Positions 8,328-17,638 are shown, counted from the stretch's first letter. The stretch is DNA of 64,000 nucleotides from Gammaproteobacteria bacterium (GCA_018698975.1 JABIPQ010000121.1:1-64000), one strand, 5' to 3'. Notes: generated by a model not told the origin, from the letters alone. A program made the numbers and translations.

Positions 8328-9127
8328 TATTCTTCCCCTTTCAATGAAATCATGTAGGCAACAAGGTCTGACACTTCATCAGGTGACAGTACATCCAGGT
8401 AGGACGGCATGGGTGATGGAATAAATCCATGATTTTGTAAATCTTCCTTTTGATAAGAGGCCAGTCTCTCACCTTCACGTAATAACTGAACAGAATGAGT
8501 ATCTTGATTCAGTAGTAATCCGTTCACGGTATTACCCTGCAAGTTGGTCACCTGATAAAAGCGCTGACCTGCCCGCACTTCGGCTATTGGGTCCAGCATC
8601 GCCGTCTCCAGTGTTGCCGGTGTTCTGGTTGCACCGACATTACTCAAGTCAGGACTTAACAGGTTGCCGCCACCATTAACACCATGGCAGGCACTGCACT
8701 GTGTCTGGTTGGAAAAGAACAGCGCTTCACCTCTTGCTGCATCGCCGATACGCACTTCCCGCTCATCAGCTACCAGAGCGCCACCTGACGGCAGGGCCCT
8801 GAGGAATGCTACGATAGCGCGAGTATCGCCATAAGACAGATTGGTTTTTGGGATCATCAAGGTGTTGGGGATACCCTCACGTATCAAGCGGATCAGGTCT
8901 TCATCAGAACTGGCACGACGAAAGCGTCCGGTGCTTAGATTAGCGCCTTCTACAGCATCGGCATCGTTACCATGACAGCCCAGACAATTGGCTTGATAGA
9001 GCCCGCGACCATTTTCGATATCGCTAGGGGCATAAGAGTGCTCCTGAGCTTGAAGTAAGGTACAAGGTACAAGATAAAAGGTACAAGCAAGTGCACCTGT
9101 GACGAGCTTTCTACATAGTTCTTTCAT
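8327..9127 (-). CDS. Diheme cytochrome c, partner of PQQ dehydrogenase
   Basis: The 266-residue exported cytochrome has two heme motifs, CLGCH (about residue 48) and CSACH (about 141). The C-terminal region (YQVTNLQGNTVNGLL to LVAYMISLKG) resembles the heme-binding domain fused to or paired with many membrane dehydrogenases. It sits first in the operon and overlaps the PQQ dehydrogenase start by one base, so the two are probably made in fixed ratio and work as an electron pair. Oddity: the signal peptide core (CTFYLVPCTLLQAQ, residues 15-28) is encoded by a GGTACAA repeat almost identical to one lying between genes at 5905. A GGGGAAG ribosome site precedes the ATG. Confidence 0.85.
   Translation of the reverse strand: MKELCRKLVTGALACTFYLVPCTLLQAQEHSYAPSDIENGRGLYQANCLGCHGNDADAVEGANLSTGRFRRASSDEDLIRLIREGIPNTLMIPKTNLSYGDTRAIVAFLRALPSGGALVADEREVRIGDAARGEALFFSNQTQCSACHGVNGGGNLLSPDLSNVGATRTPATLETAMLDPIAEVRAGQRFYQVTNLQGNTVNGLLLNQDTHSVQLLREGERLASYQKEDLQNHGFIPSPMPSYLDVLSPDEVSDLVAYMISLKGEE
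9055..9093. repeat. GGTACAA heptamer array inside a coding region
   Basis: The array GGTACAAGGTACAA, a spacer and GGTACAAG match the intergenic array at 5905-5935 at 28 of 29 bases in the core. Here it lies within the cytochrome c gene and, read on the minus strand, supplies the hydrophobic part of its signal peptide. Confidence 0.75.
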
Positions 9128-9220
9128 ACATCTGCTTCCCCAATAAATATTTTGATAATTGCCTCTTTATATTTAACTATAAACTCAAATAAAAAGCCTG
9201 CTTTGTTTAAACAAGGAGAG

Positions 9221-9262
9221 CACCTTGCACCTTGCACCTTGCACCTTGCACCTTGCACCTTG
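9221..9262. repeat. Perfect CACCTTG heptamer array, six units
   Basis: Six perfect 7-bp units lie in tandem, followed by a diverged TAATG tail. The array is in the gap between the diheme cytochrome and AvtA, about 95 bases upstream of the cytochrome start. Confidence 0.9.
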
Positions 9263-9314
9263 TAATGTTGAATGGTGGCTCTGGCCTAGCTGTCAAAATG
9301 ATTCGCAACCTTTT

Positions 9315-9405
9315 GTAGGAGCGGTTTTAACCGCGAAGAACAAGACTCTTTCATTCGGGGTTAAAACCCCTCCTACATCAATTACACTATTGCACCTTGC
9401 ACCTT
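9315..9405. repeat. Two facing REP palindromes plus GGTGCAA array
   Basis: GTAGGAGCGG-TTTTAA-CCGCGAA at 9315-9337 (head on the plus strand) faces the copy at 9354-9376 (head CTCCTAC, minus strand). A GGTGCAA doublet at about 9384-9402 abuts the AvtA stop codon. The inverted pair resembles a BIME-type arrangement of enteric REPs. Confidence 0.75.
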
Positions 9406-10662
9406 CTAATTATTTTCGTAAAGCTTGCGCACTTCCCGGGCAATAATTTCAACGCCTTTATTAACCTGACCGGCATCCTGAGCATAAGAGATACGTATAC
9501 ATTCATGGGCATGCTGCCAATCTGCTTTGAGCCCGGCGAAGGAATCATGCCCAGGAATAATTAAGACACCTGCTTCTTTTAAGATTTCGTATAACTTCGC
9601 AGATGAAACAGGCAAATCCTTAAACCAAAGCCAAAGGAAAATAGCCCCTTCCGGCTTGTGTATATACACAGGCAAATCAGCCATCGCCTGGATAAACAGA
9701 TCCATGGTACTAAATGCCCTTTCCTTGTAATACGGCATAATTATATTCTTGCTGATTTCCAGCACTTCCCTGTTTAGAAACAGTTTACTGGCTATTGCCG
9801 GCCCCACTGTGCCACATGCCAGGTTTTGAATAGTATTTGCATTGGCATAGGCCTGAATAATTTCTTCACTGGCAACAATAAAGCCTGTTCTGACCCCGGG
9901 CAAACCAAGTTTGGACATGCTCAGCAAGAGGATGGTGTTTTTACTCCAGTGCGGACTCACTTCATCAAATATGATGTCAGGAAATGGCGTTCCATAGGCG
10001 CCATCGATTATCAGAGGTATGTCATGCTCGGCCGCGATAGCATCCAACTGTCTGATTTCGTCATCAGTAAGCACATTGCCTGTGGGGTTAGTCGGACGGG
10101 AGACACAAAAGGCCGCAGTACTGTCTGTGACCTTCATATTTTCAAAATCAACACGGTACTTGAAAACGTGGTCACCCAGCATTTCAATTGTTGGCCGCGT
10201 AGAGGTGAAAAAATTTGCCTCAAGACCTGCATCGGTATACCCCAGATATTCAGGTACCAGGGGAAACTGAATCTGTTTCATGGAGCCGTCTGAAAAACGT
10301 CCGGCGAACAGATTAGCCAACACATAAAATGCGGACTGCCCACCATTGCTGATGGCGACATTTTTATCCGTGATGGGCCAGCCATATTCATCTCGTAAGA
10401 GCGCTGCCAACTGCTTTAGTAATAATTCATCCCCTTGCGGTGACTGATATTTACCCAGAATGTTATAGGCACCATCATCTTCTTTTAGTAAGTTGATCAG
10501 GTGGTTTTTATATATGGTTTCCACTTCCATAATGCGGGCAGGATTTCCGCCGCCCATAGAGATCATGTCGGGTCTGGTGTGCAGCGCTTCACCAAGATCC
10601 GCCATCAAATCCACAATACCGGATTGACCAGTGTACTTATCACCAAAGCTGGAAAGTTTCAT
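9406..10662 (-). CDS. avtA: Valine--pyruvate aminotransferase
   Basis: The 418 residues match the full length of E. coli AvtA and share its distinctive segments: an N-terminal FGDKYTGQSGI, GGGNPA (about 38), SRPTNPTGNVLTDDE (about 188), SMSKLGLPG with the PLP-binding Lys (about 247) and HKPEGAIFLWLWFKDLP (about 335). It is a cytoplasmic fold-type I PLP enzyme exchanging amino groups between valine and pyruvate or alanine. The ribosome site is poor. It lies between the two PQQ dehydrogenase units on the same strand, about 80 bases after the second enzyme, but has no evident functional tie to them. Confidence 0.93.
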   Translation of the reverse strand: MKLSSFGDKYTGQSGIVDLMADLGEALHTRPDMISMGGGNPARIMEVETIYKNHLINLLKEDDGAYNILGKYQSPQGDELLLKQLAALLRDEYGWPITDKNVAISNGGQSAFYVLANLFAGRFSDGSMKQIQFPLVPEYLGYTDAGLEANFFTSTRPTIEMLGDHVFKYRVDFENMKVTDSTAAFCVSRPTNPTGNVLTDDEIRQLDAIAAEHDIPLIIDGAYGTPFPDIIFDEVSPHWSKNTILLLSMSKLGLPGVRTGFIVASEEIIQAYANANTIQNLACGTVGPAIASKLFLNREVLEISKNIIMPYYKERAFSTMDLFIQAMADLPVYIHKPEGAIFLWLWFKDLPVSSAKLYEILKEAGVLIIPGHDSFAGLKADWQHAHECIRISYAQDAGQVNKGVEIIAREVRKLYENN

Positions 10663-10722
10663 AGGGTGTACATCTTTAAGATTACCTGGTTAATACCAAT
10701 TACTGCTGGAGCGGGCCGGATC

Positions 10723-10747
10723 ATTCGCGGCTGTAACCGCTCCTACT
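10723..10747 (-). repeat. REP palindrome at the end of a PQQ dehydrogenase gene
   Basis: TTCGCGGCTGTAACCGCTCCTAC is a GTAGG-headed palindrome on the minus strand. Its head overlaps the stop codon of the PQQ dehydrogenase at 10746. Confidence 0.7.
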
Positions 10748-12851
10748 ACTCTGGTAGTGCAAACACATACAATGCATTCCCCGTGTCAGGATACTGAATC
10801 TCTGGTGTTAATCTTGAGGGTACTATGCGTGGACTACCACCGCCAAGGCCCGTAGACATTGCTATATATTGCCTGCCATTAGCCGTAAAGGTAATTGGAA
10901 ATCCCTGCACAGAAGTGCCCAGTCGAGTTTCCCATTTTACCTCCCCGGTTTCCACATCAAAGGCGCGGAAACGTCGATCCAGGTCACCCGCGAAAGCGAG
11001 ATTGCCACCAGTGCTAAGCACACCGGTGAGGAACGATGCTGGCTGCTCAAATGACCAGAGCTCTTCCATAGTACGAACATCGTATGCAGCAAGCTTGCCT
11101 ACATTACCGTCAGTCCCGGGCATGGCAAACCAGTCACGATTTACAGCAGCACCACCGCCACCCTGCACAAAATCTATTTCTGTTGCGCGCTGACGCAGGC
11201 AGCTTTGGCTTAGGGGGATAATCAGTCTGGCGGTTCCCGGATGATAACTCATGGCATGCCAGTTCTTGCCTCCTGCTGAAGAAGGACACACCTCCAGCCA
11301 ATCCCCCAGACCCGACTCAATCACATCAGCACGATACTGGGGACGTCCGGTGTCCGGATCAAAATAGTCAAAAGCATTTTGAAATACAGTTTCCTTGTGA
11401 GAAATATACTTGCCAGTCTCACGATTGAGTTTCCAGAGAATGCCGTGTTTGCCGATAGAAAAAACCACTTTTTCGCCATCAATATCTACCAGCATGCGTT
11501 CAAACACTTCGTCCAGATCAAATACTTCGCCAGGCACATGCTGGTAGTACCAGAGCAGCTCACCGGTATCAGCATCCAGGGCCAGGGTGGAGTTGGAATA
11601 CAAGGCATCATCAAATACGGTCATGCCACGACTTACCGGCATCCAGGGCTTGGGTTGTGAGACGCCCACATAAACAATATCCAGCTCGGCATCATAGGTT
11701 GGCGTAATCCAGGGGTCATTACCGGCGCGGAACATATCATCGATGCCCCCCCAGGTATCGCCGCCGGGAGTGCCTTCCCGTGCTACAGTTTCAAATTTCC
11801 ACAAGAAGCTGCCGTCATCGGCATCCCAGGCACTGACATAACATTTTTCTGCACGAAAACGCAGGCAGTTACCCATGCCGGTAAACACTTTGCCATCAGC
11901 GACCAAAGGCCCACTGGAATTACCAAAACCTTCTCCAATCAAGGTGCTCCAAACCTGTTCACCATTGACTGCGTTAAGCGCTACCATACGAGCATCCGGC
12001 ACATTCACAATTATTTTGTCTTCATAAATAGCCATGCCGCGCATGGTGCCAGTGCGACCTCCCAGGCTTTGTTCCCAGATCAAATCACCGGAAGCCGCTT
12101 CCAGCGCCTGGACCTTGTTGCCCGGATTAAAAATATACATGATGCCGTCATGCACAATCGGTGACAGCTGACTGGCACCTTCATTACCAAGCGCCCACAC
12201 CCACTGTAATTGCAGACCGTCAACATTGTCCTGATTGATCTGATCAAGTTCACTGTAGCTCCAGGCTTGCTGATTACCACGATGAATCAACCAATCGCTA
12301 GAATCAGGATTTTGTAGCATCTGCTCTGTTACAGGTCGAAAATTGGGGACGGTTCCGGCGATAGTTACCCCTGTGGGCCCATCATTTTCCGGCCCGGCCA
12401 GTGGGGGTGCAAAGTTTGTCGGAGAGCCTTGTGTAGTGAACTGGTTCACCAAGGCGGCAGAATCAAATTGCAGTGCCACATCGCCAACTTCAGCGCCATT
12501 GGCTGACAGAATAAATGCGGCAAGATCTACATAGGTTTGTTGTGGCAGACCACCAACATTGGTAGGCGGCATGGCAGAACGCATGGTATCAACCAGCTCA
12601 GCGACGCTACGATTATTCCAGACGCTGGTAAAGGCAGGGCCTCGCAACGATGCAATAGGCCCGTTACCCTGCATATCATTTTGATGACAGCCCTCTGAAC
12701 AGTTTGCCTGATATGCTGCAAGCCCGGCCGCTACCTGAGCTTCGGTAAAACTCGCCACAGCATCAATGCTGACTTCCGTATCCACCTGGGCGACGGTACT
12801 GTTTACTATTAATGCCCCCAGAATTCCTGCTGCAACTTTTATTAATCTCAT
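10746..12851 (-). CDS. PQQ-dependent dehydrogenase with N-terminal cytochrome domain
   Basis: The 701-residue exported protein has a signal peptide (1-21), a small cytochrome c-like domain (about 30-115) and a PQQ beta-propeller (about 195-700) ending [10 protein letters not shown]. The heme motif is unusual: CSEGCH, with three residues between the cysteines instead of two. In the propeller, the usual metal-ligand Asn position reads GVSQPKPW (Gln for Asn), the adjacent-Cys pair is absent and no clear GxE-GxRGF segment is seen, while FDLDEVF keeps the catalytic Asp region. It is thus a diverged quinoprotein whose metal or cofactor binding may differ. Electrons would pass from PQQ to the fused heme. 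The substrate is unknown. Confidence 0.85.
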   Translation of the reverse strand: MRLIKVAAGILGALIVNSTVAQVDTEVSIDAVASFTEAQVAAGLAAYQANCSEGCHQNDMQGNGPIASLRGPAFTSVWNNRSVAELVDTMRSAMPPTNVGGLPQQTYVDLAAFILSANGAEVGDVALQFDSAALVNQFTTQGSPTNFAPPLAGPENDGPTGVTIAGTVPNFRPVTEQMLQNPDSSDWLIHRGNQQAWSYSELDQINQDNVDGLQLQWVWALGNEGASQLSPIVHDGIMYIFNPGNKVQALEAASGDLIWEQSLGGRTGTMRGMAIYEDKIIVNVPDARMVALNAVNGEQVWSTLIGEGFGNSSGPLVADGKVFTGMGNCLRFRAEKCYVSAWDADDGSFLWKFETVAREGTPGGDTWGGIDDMFRAGNDPWITPTYDAELDIVYVGVSQPKPWMPVSRGMTVFDDALYSNSTLALDADTGELLWYYQHVPGEVFDLDEVFERMLVDIDGEKVVFSIGKHGILWKLNRETGKYISHKETVFQNAFDYFDPDTGRPQYRADVIESGLGDWLEVCPSSAGGKNWHAMSYHPGTARLIIPLSQSCLRQRATEIDFVQGGGGAAVNRDWFAMPGTDGNVGKLAAYDVRTMEELWSFEQPASFLTGVLSTGGNLAFAGDLDRRFRAFDVETGEVKWETRLGTSVQGFPITFTANGRQYIAMSTGLGGGSPRIVPSRLTPEIQYPDTGNALYVFALPE

Positions 12852-13422
12852 GATGCCGCCTGCTATCAGTAATTATTTTTCGCGGATATAACCGCTCCAG
12901 TATTTTTAAATGTCATCTTTTAGCGTTGCACTCATTCGGGGTTAAAACCCCTCCTACATTCTTCCCACTTTTAACTTGTACCTTGTACCTTGTAACTTGT
13001 AACGCGTAATTATTCACGCCCACTGTGCTCTTTAACCCTCGTTAATCTATTTTTCCTTGCATACGTCTAATAATACCCAGTAATTGCTGTTTTTTGCCAG
13101 CTGGTGTTTTTTACCGATTGTTAGCAATTAGCCCCAGTGAAGATGACAGCAATAAAATCGAAAAGCAAACTATCCCATTGTTTCTACACAGTATTTTAAA
13201 GCTACAGCAGTGTTTTCGGAATCATGTTCAAGTGAAGGAATAAGTAACAAAGAAAGCATATGCCCTCTTTACTAAAAAAAAATGCCCTGACTCCATACCC
13301 AAAAAAACATGCAGAAAATAGTGCTTTAGTTCTTTGCAACACAGCCTTAATGAATTCAGGTTTACTCCCTTACGGCATCCGATTACTATTTCCCCAGCGT
13401 ATTTATTCTTTAGGGGAAAACG
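12852..13422. repeat. 571-bp gap with REPs and a heptamer array
   Basis: A partial REP (12881-12899), a full REP TTCGGGGTTAAAACCCCTCCTACA (12935-12958) and a run of ACTTGTAC and CTTGTAAC units (about 12970-13004) follow each other. The rest (13010-13422) must hold promoters for the genes on both sides, but I see no convincing gene or operator in it. Confidence 0.65.
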
Positions 13423-13884
13423 ATGACAGCCCGATCTACTATTTATTCGACTTATTCAAGAAGTTATCCGGGATTATTTTCGATGATTCACCCAACAGTT
13501 TTTTTAAAACTTCTATTAACACTAACAGTGCTATTGACCAGCTTTTCAACTGCAGCTCATCATTCCTTTGCTGCACAGTACGATATCAACAAGCCCATTA
13601 TCCTGGTAGGTAAAGTGACCAAAGTAGAGTGGACTAATCCCCATGCAAGAATTTATATCGATGTACTTGATGAGGCCGGCAACACCCTGAACTGGAATAT
13701 AGAACTTGGCAGCCCTAATTTTTTGAAACGCGCTGGCTGGTCTCGCAACGACCTGAAGATCGCTGATGAAGTTACTATCAACGGATCAATGGCACGCAGC
13801 GGTGCTAATATGGCTAATGCATCCAGCATTATTTTAAAAGGTGGACGCCAGGTGTTTGGTAGAAATGCAGCCGATAATTTTTAA
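13423..13884 (+). CDS. Exported DUF6152 family protein, first copy
   Basis: The 153-residue product has a signal peptide ending STAAHHSF. The mature protein has the DUF6152 pattern: an N-terminal HHSF, GKVTKVEWTNPHARIYIDV, an N-W-N-I-E-L-GSP segment and GDEVTINGSMARSG-type turns. The function is unknown; the small beta-rich fold with conserved His suggests a binding or accessory role. The ATG used has an AGGGG ribosome site seven bases upstream; a second ATG at 13483 would give a more usual signal peptide. It is followed by a WYGHS-motif secreted protein, an arrangement repeated elsewhere in the window. Confidence 0.8.
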   Translation: MTARSTIYSTYSRSYPGLFSMIHPTVFLKLLLTLTVLLTSFSTAAHHSFAAQYDINKPIILVGKVTKVEWTNPHARIYIDVLDEAGNTLNWNIELGSPNFLKRAGWSRNDLKIADEVTINGSMARSGANMANASSIILKGGRQVFGRNAADNF

Positions 13885-13919
13885 TCAGGCAGTTCCATTT
13901 GCTTTCAACTTTAAATTCA

Positions 13920-13943
13920 TTCGGGGTTAAAACCCCTCCTACA
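13920..13943 (-). repeat. REP palindrome between paired genes
   Basis: TTCGGGGTTAAAACCCCTCCTACA is identical to the copy at 12935. It sits between the DUF6152 gene and its partner. Confidence 0.8.
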
Positions 13944-13987
13944 ACTTAATGGCATTTAGCAAGAGTTTATTCCGTAACGGTAATCAA

Positions 13988-14722
13988 ATGAAAAAAGCGC
14001 TATTGATATTCTTTGTGTTCATTTCCAACTTCTCTATGGCCCAGGATGCGGATGCAGTGTCTGCCCCGCGCCTTCCATCCGGTACGCCAGACTTCAACGG
14101 TCTCTGGTCTGGCGGTGGTCCTATTGGGGATATTGCCGGTGGTCTGATGCCCGGTGAAGCCATGGTATTAACGGAAGAATATGCTGGTATTAAGGCCCGA
14201 CGTTTGGCCAATGAAGATCCGGAAGCCAATTGCCTGCCCACGGGTGTACCACGAATAGCACCCTACCCCTGGCGCATAGTGCAGGCGCCTGCCTATGGTC
14301 CGGCAACGCATCTGTACTTTTTATTTGAAGGTAATGTACACAGCTTCCGACAGATTTTTATGGACGGACGCGAACATCCCTCAGCTGAAGAACTTGATCC
14401 AAGCTGGTACGGTCACTCTATCGGCTGGTGGGAAGGCGACACCCTTGTCGTTGATTCAGTAGGTTTTAACGATCTGACCTGGTTTGATTTTCTCGGCAAC
14501 CCGCACTCTACAGAACTTCATACCATTGAGCGCTATACCCGTCTTGATAATGACACTCTGGAAAACATTACCACGATAATCGATCCTCTGGCTTACCGAC
14601 AGCCCTTCACCATCCGCTATGAAGCACGCCTGCAGCCCGCCGACTGGGATTTAATGGAGTATGTATGTAATGAGAATAATCAGGACGTAGAACATATCGA
14701 AGGGCCAGCGCGCCTGTTTTAA
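13988..14722 (+). CDS. Secreted WYGHS-motif protein, DUF6152 partner, first copy
   Basis: This is a 244-residue exported protein from the ATG giving MKKALLIFF and a signal peptide ending MAQ. An ATG 39 bases upstream is in frame but lacks the features of a signal start. Recognisable segments are SGTPDFNGLW at the mature N-terminus, CLPTGVPR (about 84), FMDGREHPS (about 123), WYGHSIGWWEGDTLVVD (about 140) and PHSTELHTIERYTR (about 172). It belongs to a widespread but uncharacterised secreted family; no catalytic site is known to me. It resembles the proteins at 20600, 29841 and the C-terminal half of 31700, always next to DUF6152. Confidence 0.8.
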   Translation: MKKALLIFFVFISNFSMAQDADAVSAPRLPSGTPDFNGLWSGGGPIGDIAGGLMPGEAMVLTEEYAGIKARRLANEDPEANCLPTGVPRIAPYPWRIVQAPAYGPATHLYFLFEGNVHSFRQIFMDGREHPSAEELDPSWYGHSIGWWEGDTLVVDSVGFNDLTWFDFLGNPHSTELHTIERYTRLDNDTLENITTIIDPLAYRQPFTIRYEARLQPADWDLMEYVCNENNQDVEHIEGPARLF

Positions 14723-14751
14723 CGCAGTTAAACTGGAGACGCTTGCCCTTT

Positions 14752-14778
14752 TAAACCTTGTTCTAAATCTTGTTCTAA
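14752..14778. repeat. Tandem repeat at the metY end
   Basis: Three loosely repeated units of the CTTGTTCTAA type abut the metY stop codon. They resemble, in place and sequence, the heptamer arrays after other minus-strand genes, but without a REP. Confidence 0.5.
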
Positions 14779-16046
14779 GTCTTGTCTAAAGCCTGACTAA
14801 CATCTGCAATAATATCGTCGATGTGTTCAATGCCAACTGATATCCTGATCAAATCAGCACTTACCCCGGCAGAAACCAGTTCTTTATCATTCAGCTGGCG
14901 ATGGGTAGTAGAGGCCGGATGACAAGCCAGCGATTTTGCATCTCCAATGTTTACCAGGCGTAAGATCATTTCCAGTGAATCAATAAACCTTGTGCATGCT
15001 TCAATACCACCTGAAACCCCAAAACTTAAAATCCCTGAAGCCTTGGAATTGGTGATGTTTTTGCAATTCGTAAAGTAAGGGCTATCGGGTAATGCCGCAT
15101 AATTCACCCACTTAACTTTTTCATGTTGCTGGAGGTATGCAGCAAGTTTTTCAGCATTTTCACAATGACGCTCCATGCGCAAACCAAGAGTCTCAAGTCC
15201 TTGCAGAATCTGGAAAGCATTCATTGGCGACAAGGCCGCTCCGGTATTTCTCAGTGGTACTACTCTGCAACGCCCTATATAGGCTGCAGGGCCCAGAGCT
15301 TCTGTGTAAACAACACCATGATAAGAAGGATCAGGCTCGCTTAAAACGGGGAAACGATCCTTGTTAGCAACCCAGTCGAATTTCCCTGAATCAACAATCG
15401 CTCCACCAATAGATGTGCCATGACCGCCTATATATTTAGTGAGGGAATGCACAACAATATCAGCCCCAAGTTCAAATGGTCGACATAGATAAGGCGTCGC
15501 AACGGTGTTATCAACAATCAATGGCACACCATGCTTGTGTGCTATTTCCGCCAAACGGGCAATGTCTACGATATTCCCCGCTGGATTACCTATTGATTCG
15601 CAAAAGACGGCTTTGGTATTTTCGTCAATGGCTTTTTCAAAGCCTTCATAATCATCGTGCGAGATCATACGTACCTCAACACCTTGCCTTGGCAAAGAAT
15701 GCGCAAAGAAATTATAGGTACCGCCATACAACTCACTGGTACTGACGATATTATCCCCAACCTCAGTAATGCATTGAATGGAATAAGTAATAGCGGCCAT
15801 TCCTGAAGCAACACATAGCGCGGCAATACCTCCCTCCATTGCCGCAATACGTTTTTCCAACACATCTGTCGTTGGATTCATGATGCGGGTGTAAATATTG
15901 CCAGGCACTTTAAGGTCAAATAAATCAGCACCATGCTGAGTATTATCAAAGGTATAAGAGGTGGTCTGATAAATGGGAACAGCTGCAGCTTTAGTTGTTT
16001 CTTCCGATTTGTAACCTTCATGCAATGCGATTGATTCTAGTTTCAT
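14775..16046 (-). CDS. metY: O-acetylhomoserine sulfhydrylase
   Basis: The 423-residue protein is of the Cys/Met-metabolism PLP family, with the MetY-type insertions (length near 420-430, against about 390 for MetB/MetC). Visible are the N-terminal HEGYKSEETTKAAAVPIYQT, YTRIMNPTTDVLEKRIAA (about 52) and the PLP-binding Lys in VHSLTKYIGGHGTS (about 203). It makes homocysteine from O-acetylhomoserine and sulfide in the cytoplasm. The gene lies about 90 bases after the propeller gene at 16136 on the same strand; the gap shows no MetJ box or SAM riboswitch that I can recognise. Its end is followed by a CTTGTTCTAA-type repeat. Confidence 0.92.
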   Translation of the reverse strand: MKLESIALHEGYKSEETTKAAAVPIYQTTSYTFDNTQHGADLFDLKVPGNIYTRIMNPTTDVLEKRIAAMEGGIAALCVASGMAAITYSIQCITEVGDNIVSTSELYGGTYNFFAHSLPRQGVEVRMISHDDYEGFEKAIDENTKAVFCESIGNPAGNIVDIARLAEIAHKHGVPLIVDNTVATPYLCRPFELGADIVVHSLTKYIGGHGTSIGGAIVDSGKFDWVANKDRFPVLSEPDPSYHGVVYTEALGPAAYIGRCRVVPLRNTGAALSPMNAFQILQGLETLGLRMERHCENAEKLAAYLQQHEKVKWVNYAALPDSPYFTNCKNITNSKASGILSFGVSGGIEACTRFIDSLEMILRLVNIGDAKSLACHPASTTHRQLNDKELVSAGVSADLIRISVGIEHIDDIIADVSQALDKT

Positions 16047-16135
16047 GCTATTCCTCTACTAAGTGATCATATCTATTGAAGGCTTGATCATGTATCCACA
16101 TCAACCCGTCTTGTTATTGCCAAGATAATAAGGAG

Positions 16136-17185
16136 TTAACGAACTACCGAGGTCGTTATATTTCTCTTCGGCGCTGAGCCTACCTTTATTCTTTCCACCT
16201 CTACCAGCCGGTCTATATCTATAACTGACACATCGTCACTGGCACCATTGGCAGCATAGGCATATTTACTATCAGCACTGAAAGTAATCCAGTCTGGATG
16301 ACTGCCCACTTTAACGCCACCCAGTAAAGCCATCTCCGGTAATGAATAAGCGTATACCGTGCCATTCCAGCGACTGCATACCCACAAGGTATTTCCATCC
16401 GGCGCTACACCAATGCCGTGAGCCGGCGCCTGGTTATAGGGCGGAGGGTCTCTATCTTGTTCCGGGATTGACGGCAAAATAACCCTGCCGATTTCCGTGC
16501 GTAAATTAAAATCCACCACAGCAAAACCATGGACGTTGGAGATTTGTACGTACATGTTTTTGGTTGAGCCATCAGGATGGGTGTCGAAGGCTATCGGGCG
16601 AATACCATCCAGTGCATCAGAAGACGTTGGCGGATATAGTTGAAATTCGCGTTCACGGCTTTGCAGGTTAAACACATCAAGATTACCCTCCCCGCCAAAA
16701 GTGCCTGAGACAAGATGTTTTCCATCCGGTGTGACATAGGTGTTATGTACCCGTGAGCCAGTATCAATATGATCAACGTTTTCTCGGGAACGTGTATCAA
16801 TCACATCGATACCACCAGGTTCCTGCATGATGCCTACATAAACAAAACGCCCATCTTTACCAATAGAAATATTATTGGGCCTGCCGCTTAAGGGAATTTC
16901 CGCTTCGATTTTCAGACTGAAAGCATTTACCACATCCAGAGTGAATTTCGCTTCACTGGAAAAATACAGCTCACTGCCATCGGGAGCGCCGGCAGCACCG
17001 TGGTTGACAGGAATGCCTTCAATCGTGCCAATGATTTGTTGAGTAGAAGGATCAATAAGATGAACAACCTCATCACGGGAATTGGTTTGCACAATGACAG
17101 ACCGCAGGGTATTGGCAGATTGCTGAGCACAGGCAGTATTTGCCAATGCGGCCATAATTACCATAAACACCAATTTACAATTCAT
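16136..17185 (-). CDS. Exported YVTN-type beta-propeller protein
   Basis: The 349-residue protein starts at the ATG giving MNCKLVFMVIMAALANTAC, with an AGAGGG ribosome site eight bases upstream. The frame extends 32 codons further upstream, but that stretch is only a translated CTTTCCA repeat. Repeated blades are visible: DEVVHLIDPSTQQIIGTIEG, GGIDVIDTRSRENVDHIDTG, VSVIDIDRLVEVERIKVG. Such YncE/YVTN-like seven-bladed propellers are periplasmic and often accompany dehydrogenases. A Cys at the end of the signal peptide might be lipidated, though the lipobox is poor. It follows the FAD dehydrogenase genes and may be part of that unit. Confidence 0.85.
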   Translation of the reverse strand: MNCKLVFMVIMAALANTACAQQSANTLRSVIVQTNSRDEVVHLIDPSTQQIIGTIEGIPVNHGAAGAPDGSELYFSSEAKFTLDVVNAFSLKIEAEIPLSGRPNNISIGKDGRFVYVGIMQEPGGIDVIDTRSRENVDHIDTGSRVHNTYVTPDGKHLVSGTFGGEGNLDVFNLQSREREFQLYPPTSSDALDGIRPIAFDTHPDGSTKNMYVQISNVHGFAVVDFNLRTEIGRVILPSIPEQDRDPPPYNQAPAHGIGVAPDGNTLWVCSRWNGTVYAYSLPEMALLGGVKVGSHPDWITFSADSKYAYAANGASDDVSVIDIDRLVEVERIKVGSAPKRNITTSVVR

Positions 17186-17193
17186 CTGTGATC

Positions 17194-17310
17194 CCTCTTT
17201 CCTCTTTCCTCTTTCCACTTTCCACTTTCCACTTTCCACTTTCCACTTTATATAGCGGCGGATATCACTGCCCACTTCCACCCTACATTGTAACTTGTAA
17301 CTTGTAACTT
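17194..17310 (-). repeat. CTTTCCA heptamer array, degenerate REP and GTTACAA array
   Basis: From 17194 to 17250 run about seven 7-bp units (CTCTTTC then CACTTTC types). A degenerate GTAGGG-headed palindrome follows (17255-17287), and then a TTGTAAC triplet (about 17288-17310) just past the stop of the cytochrome at 17315. In minus-strand order this is stop, heptamers, REP, second heptamer array. Confidence 0.7.
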
Positions 17311-17314
17311 GTGA

Positions 17315-17638
17315 CTATCCTTCCGTACCAAAATATTTAGCCAGATAACGTGTCACTACAATCTTTTCATCATTATCCAGTTCAGCCCCATGCTCAATCA
17401 TGTTTTCTACCATGGGCAGCCAATGGTTAAAACCCCAGTATTTCTGATAGGCAGGCACTCCCTCAAGAGTATGACATGTGGTACAGGCACGAAGTATCAA
17501 GTTCCGTCCCTCGGCCAAAGGTAATTCTATGCCCGGTGCAAATTTCTCTGACTTATTGTCAGCAGCAGTTGACTCTAAACAGATGAAGCACAGCAGAACC
17601 ACCAGAGCTTTGAAATTCACGCAGTAATATCGTCCCAT
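17315..17638 (-). CDS. Small cytochrome c subunit of FAD dehydrogenase
   Basis: The 107-residue protein has a signal peptide (1-26) and one heme site, CTTCH (about residue 52), followed by a W-x-x-M-V-x-x-M-I segment whose methionines could be axial ligands. It overlaps the end of the GMC flavoprotein by 22 bases, so it is translationally coupled. This is the usual order in membrane-bound gluconate-type dehydrogenases, where a cytochrome subunit accepts electrons from FAD. Here it is a small monoheme protein rather than the triheme subunit of classic gluconate or alcohol FAD dehydrogenases. Confidence 0.85.
   Translation of the reverse strand: MGRYYCVNFKALVVLLCFICLESTAADNKSEKFAPGIELPLAEGRNLILRACTTCHTLEGVPAYQKYWGFNHWLPMVENMIEHGAELDNDEKIVVTRYLAKYFGTEG

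Noticed and set aside
9225-9446. 73-residue frame rich in Leu-Ala-Pro-Cys
   Set aside because: It is a translation of the CACCTTG repeat and REPs with no independent support.
13260-13613. 117-residue frame before the first DUF6152 gene
   Set aside because: It overlaps the DUF6152 gene in another frame, has no family features and no good ribosome site.
16047-16135. SAM riboswitch or MetJ box before metY
   Set aside because: No recognised riboswitch core and no AGACGTCT-type box was found in the gap.
16136-17281. Longer start for the YVTN propeller protein at 17281
   Set aside because: The extra 32 residues are a translated CTTTCCA repeat. The ATG at 17185 has a ribosome site and begins a signal peptide.
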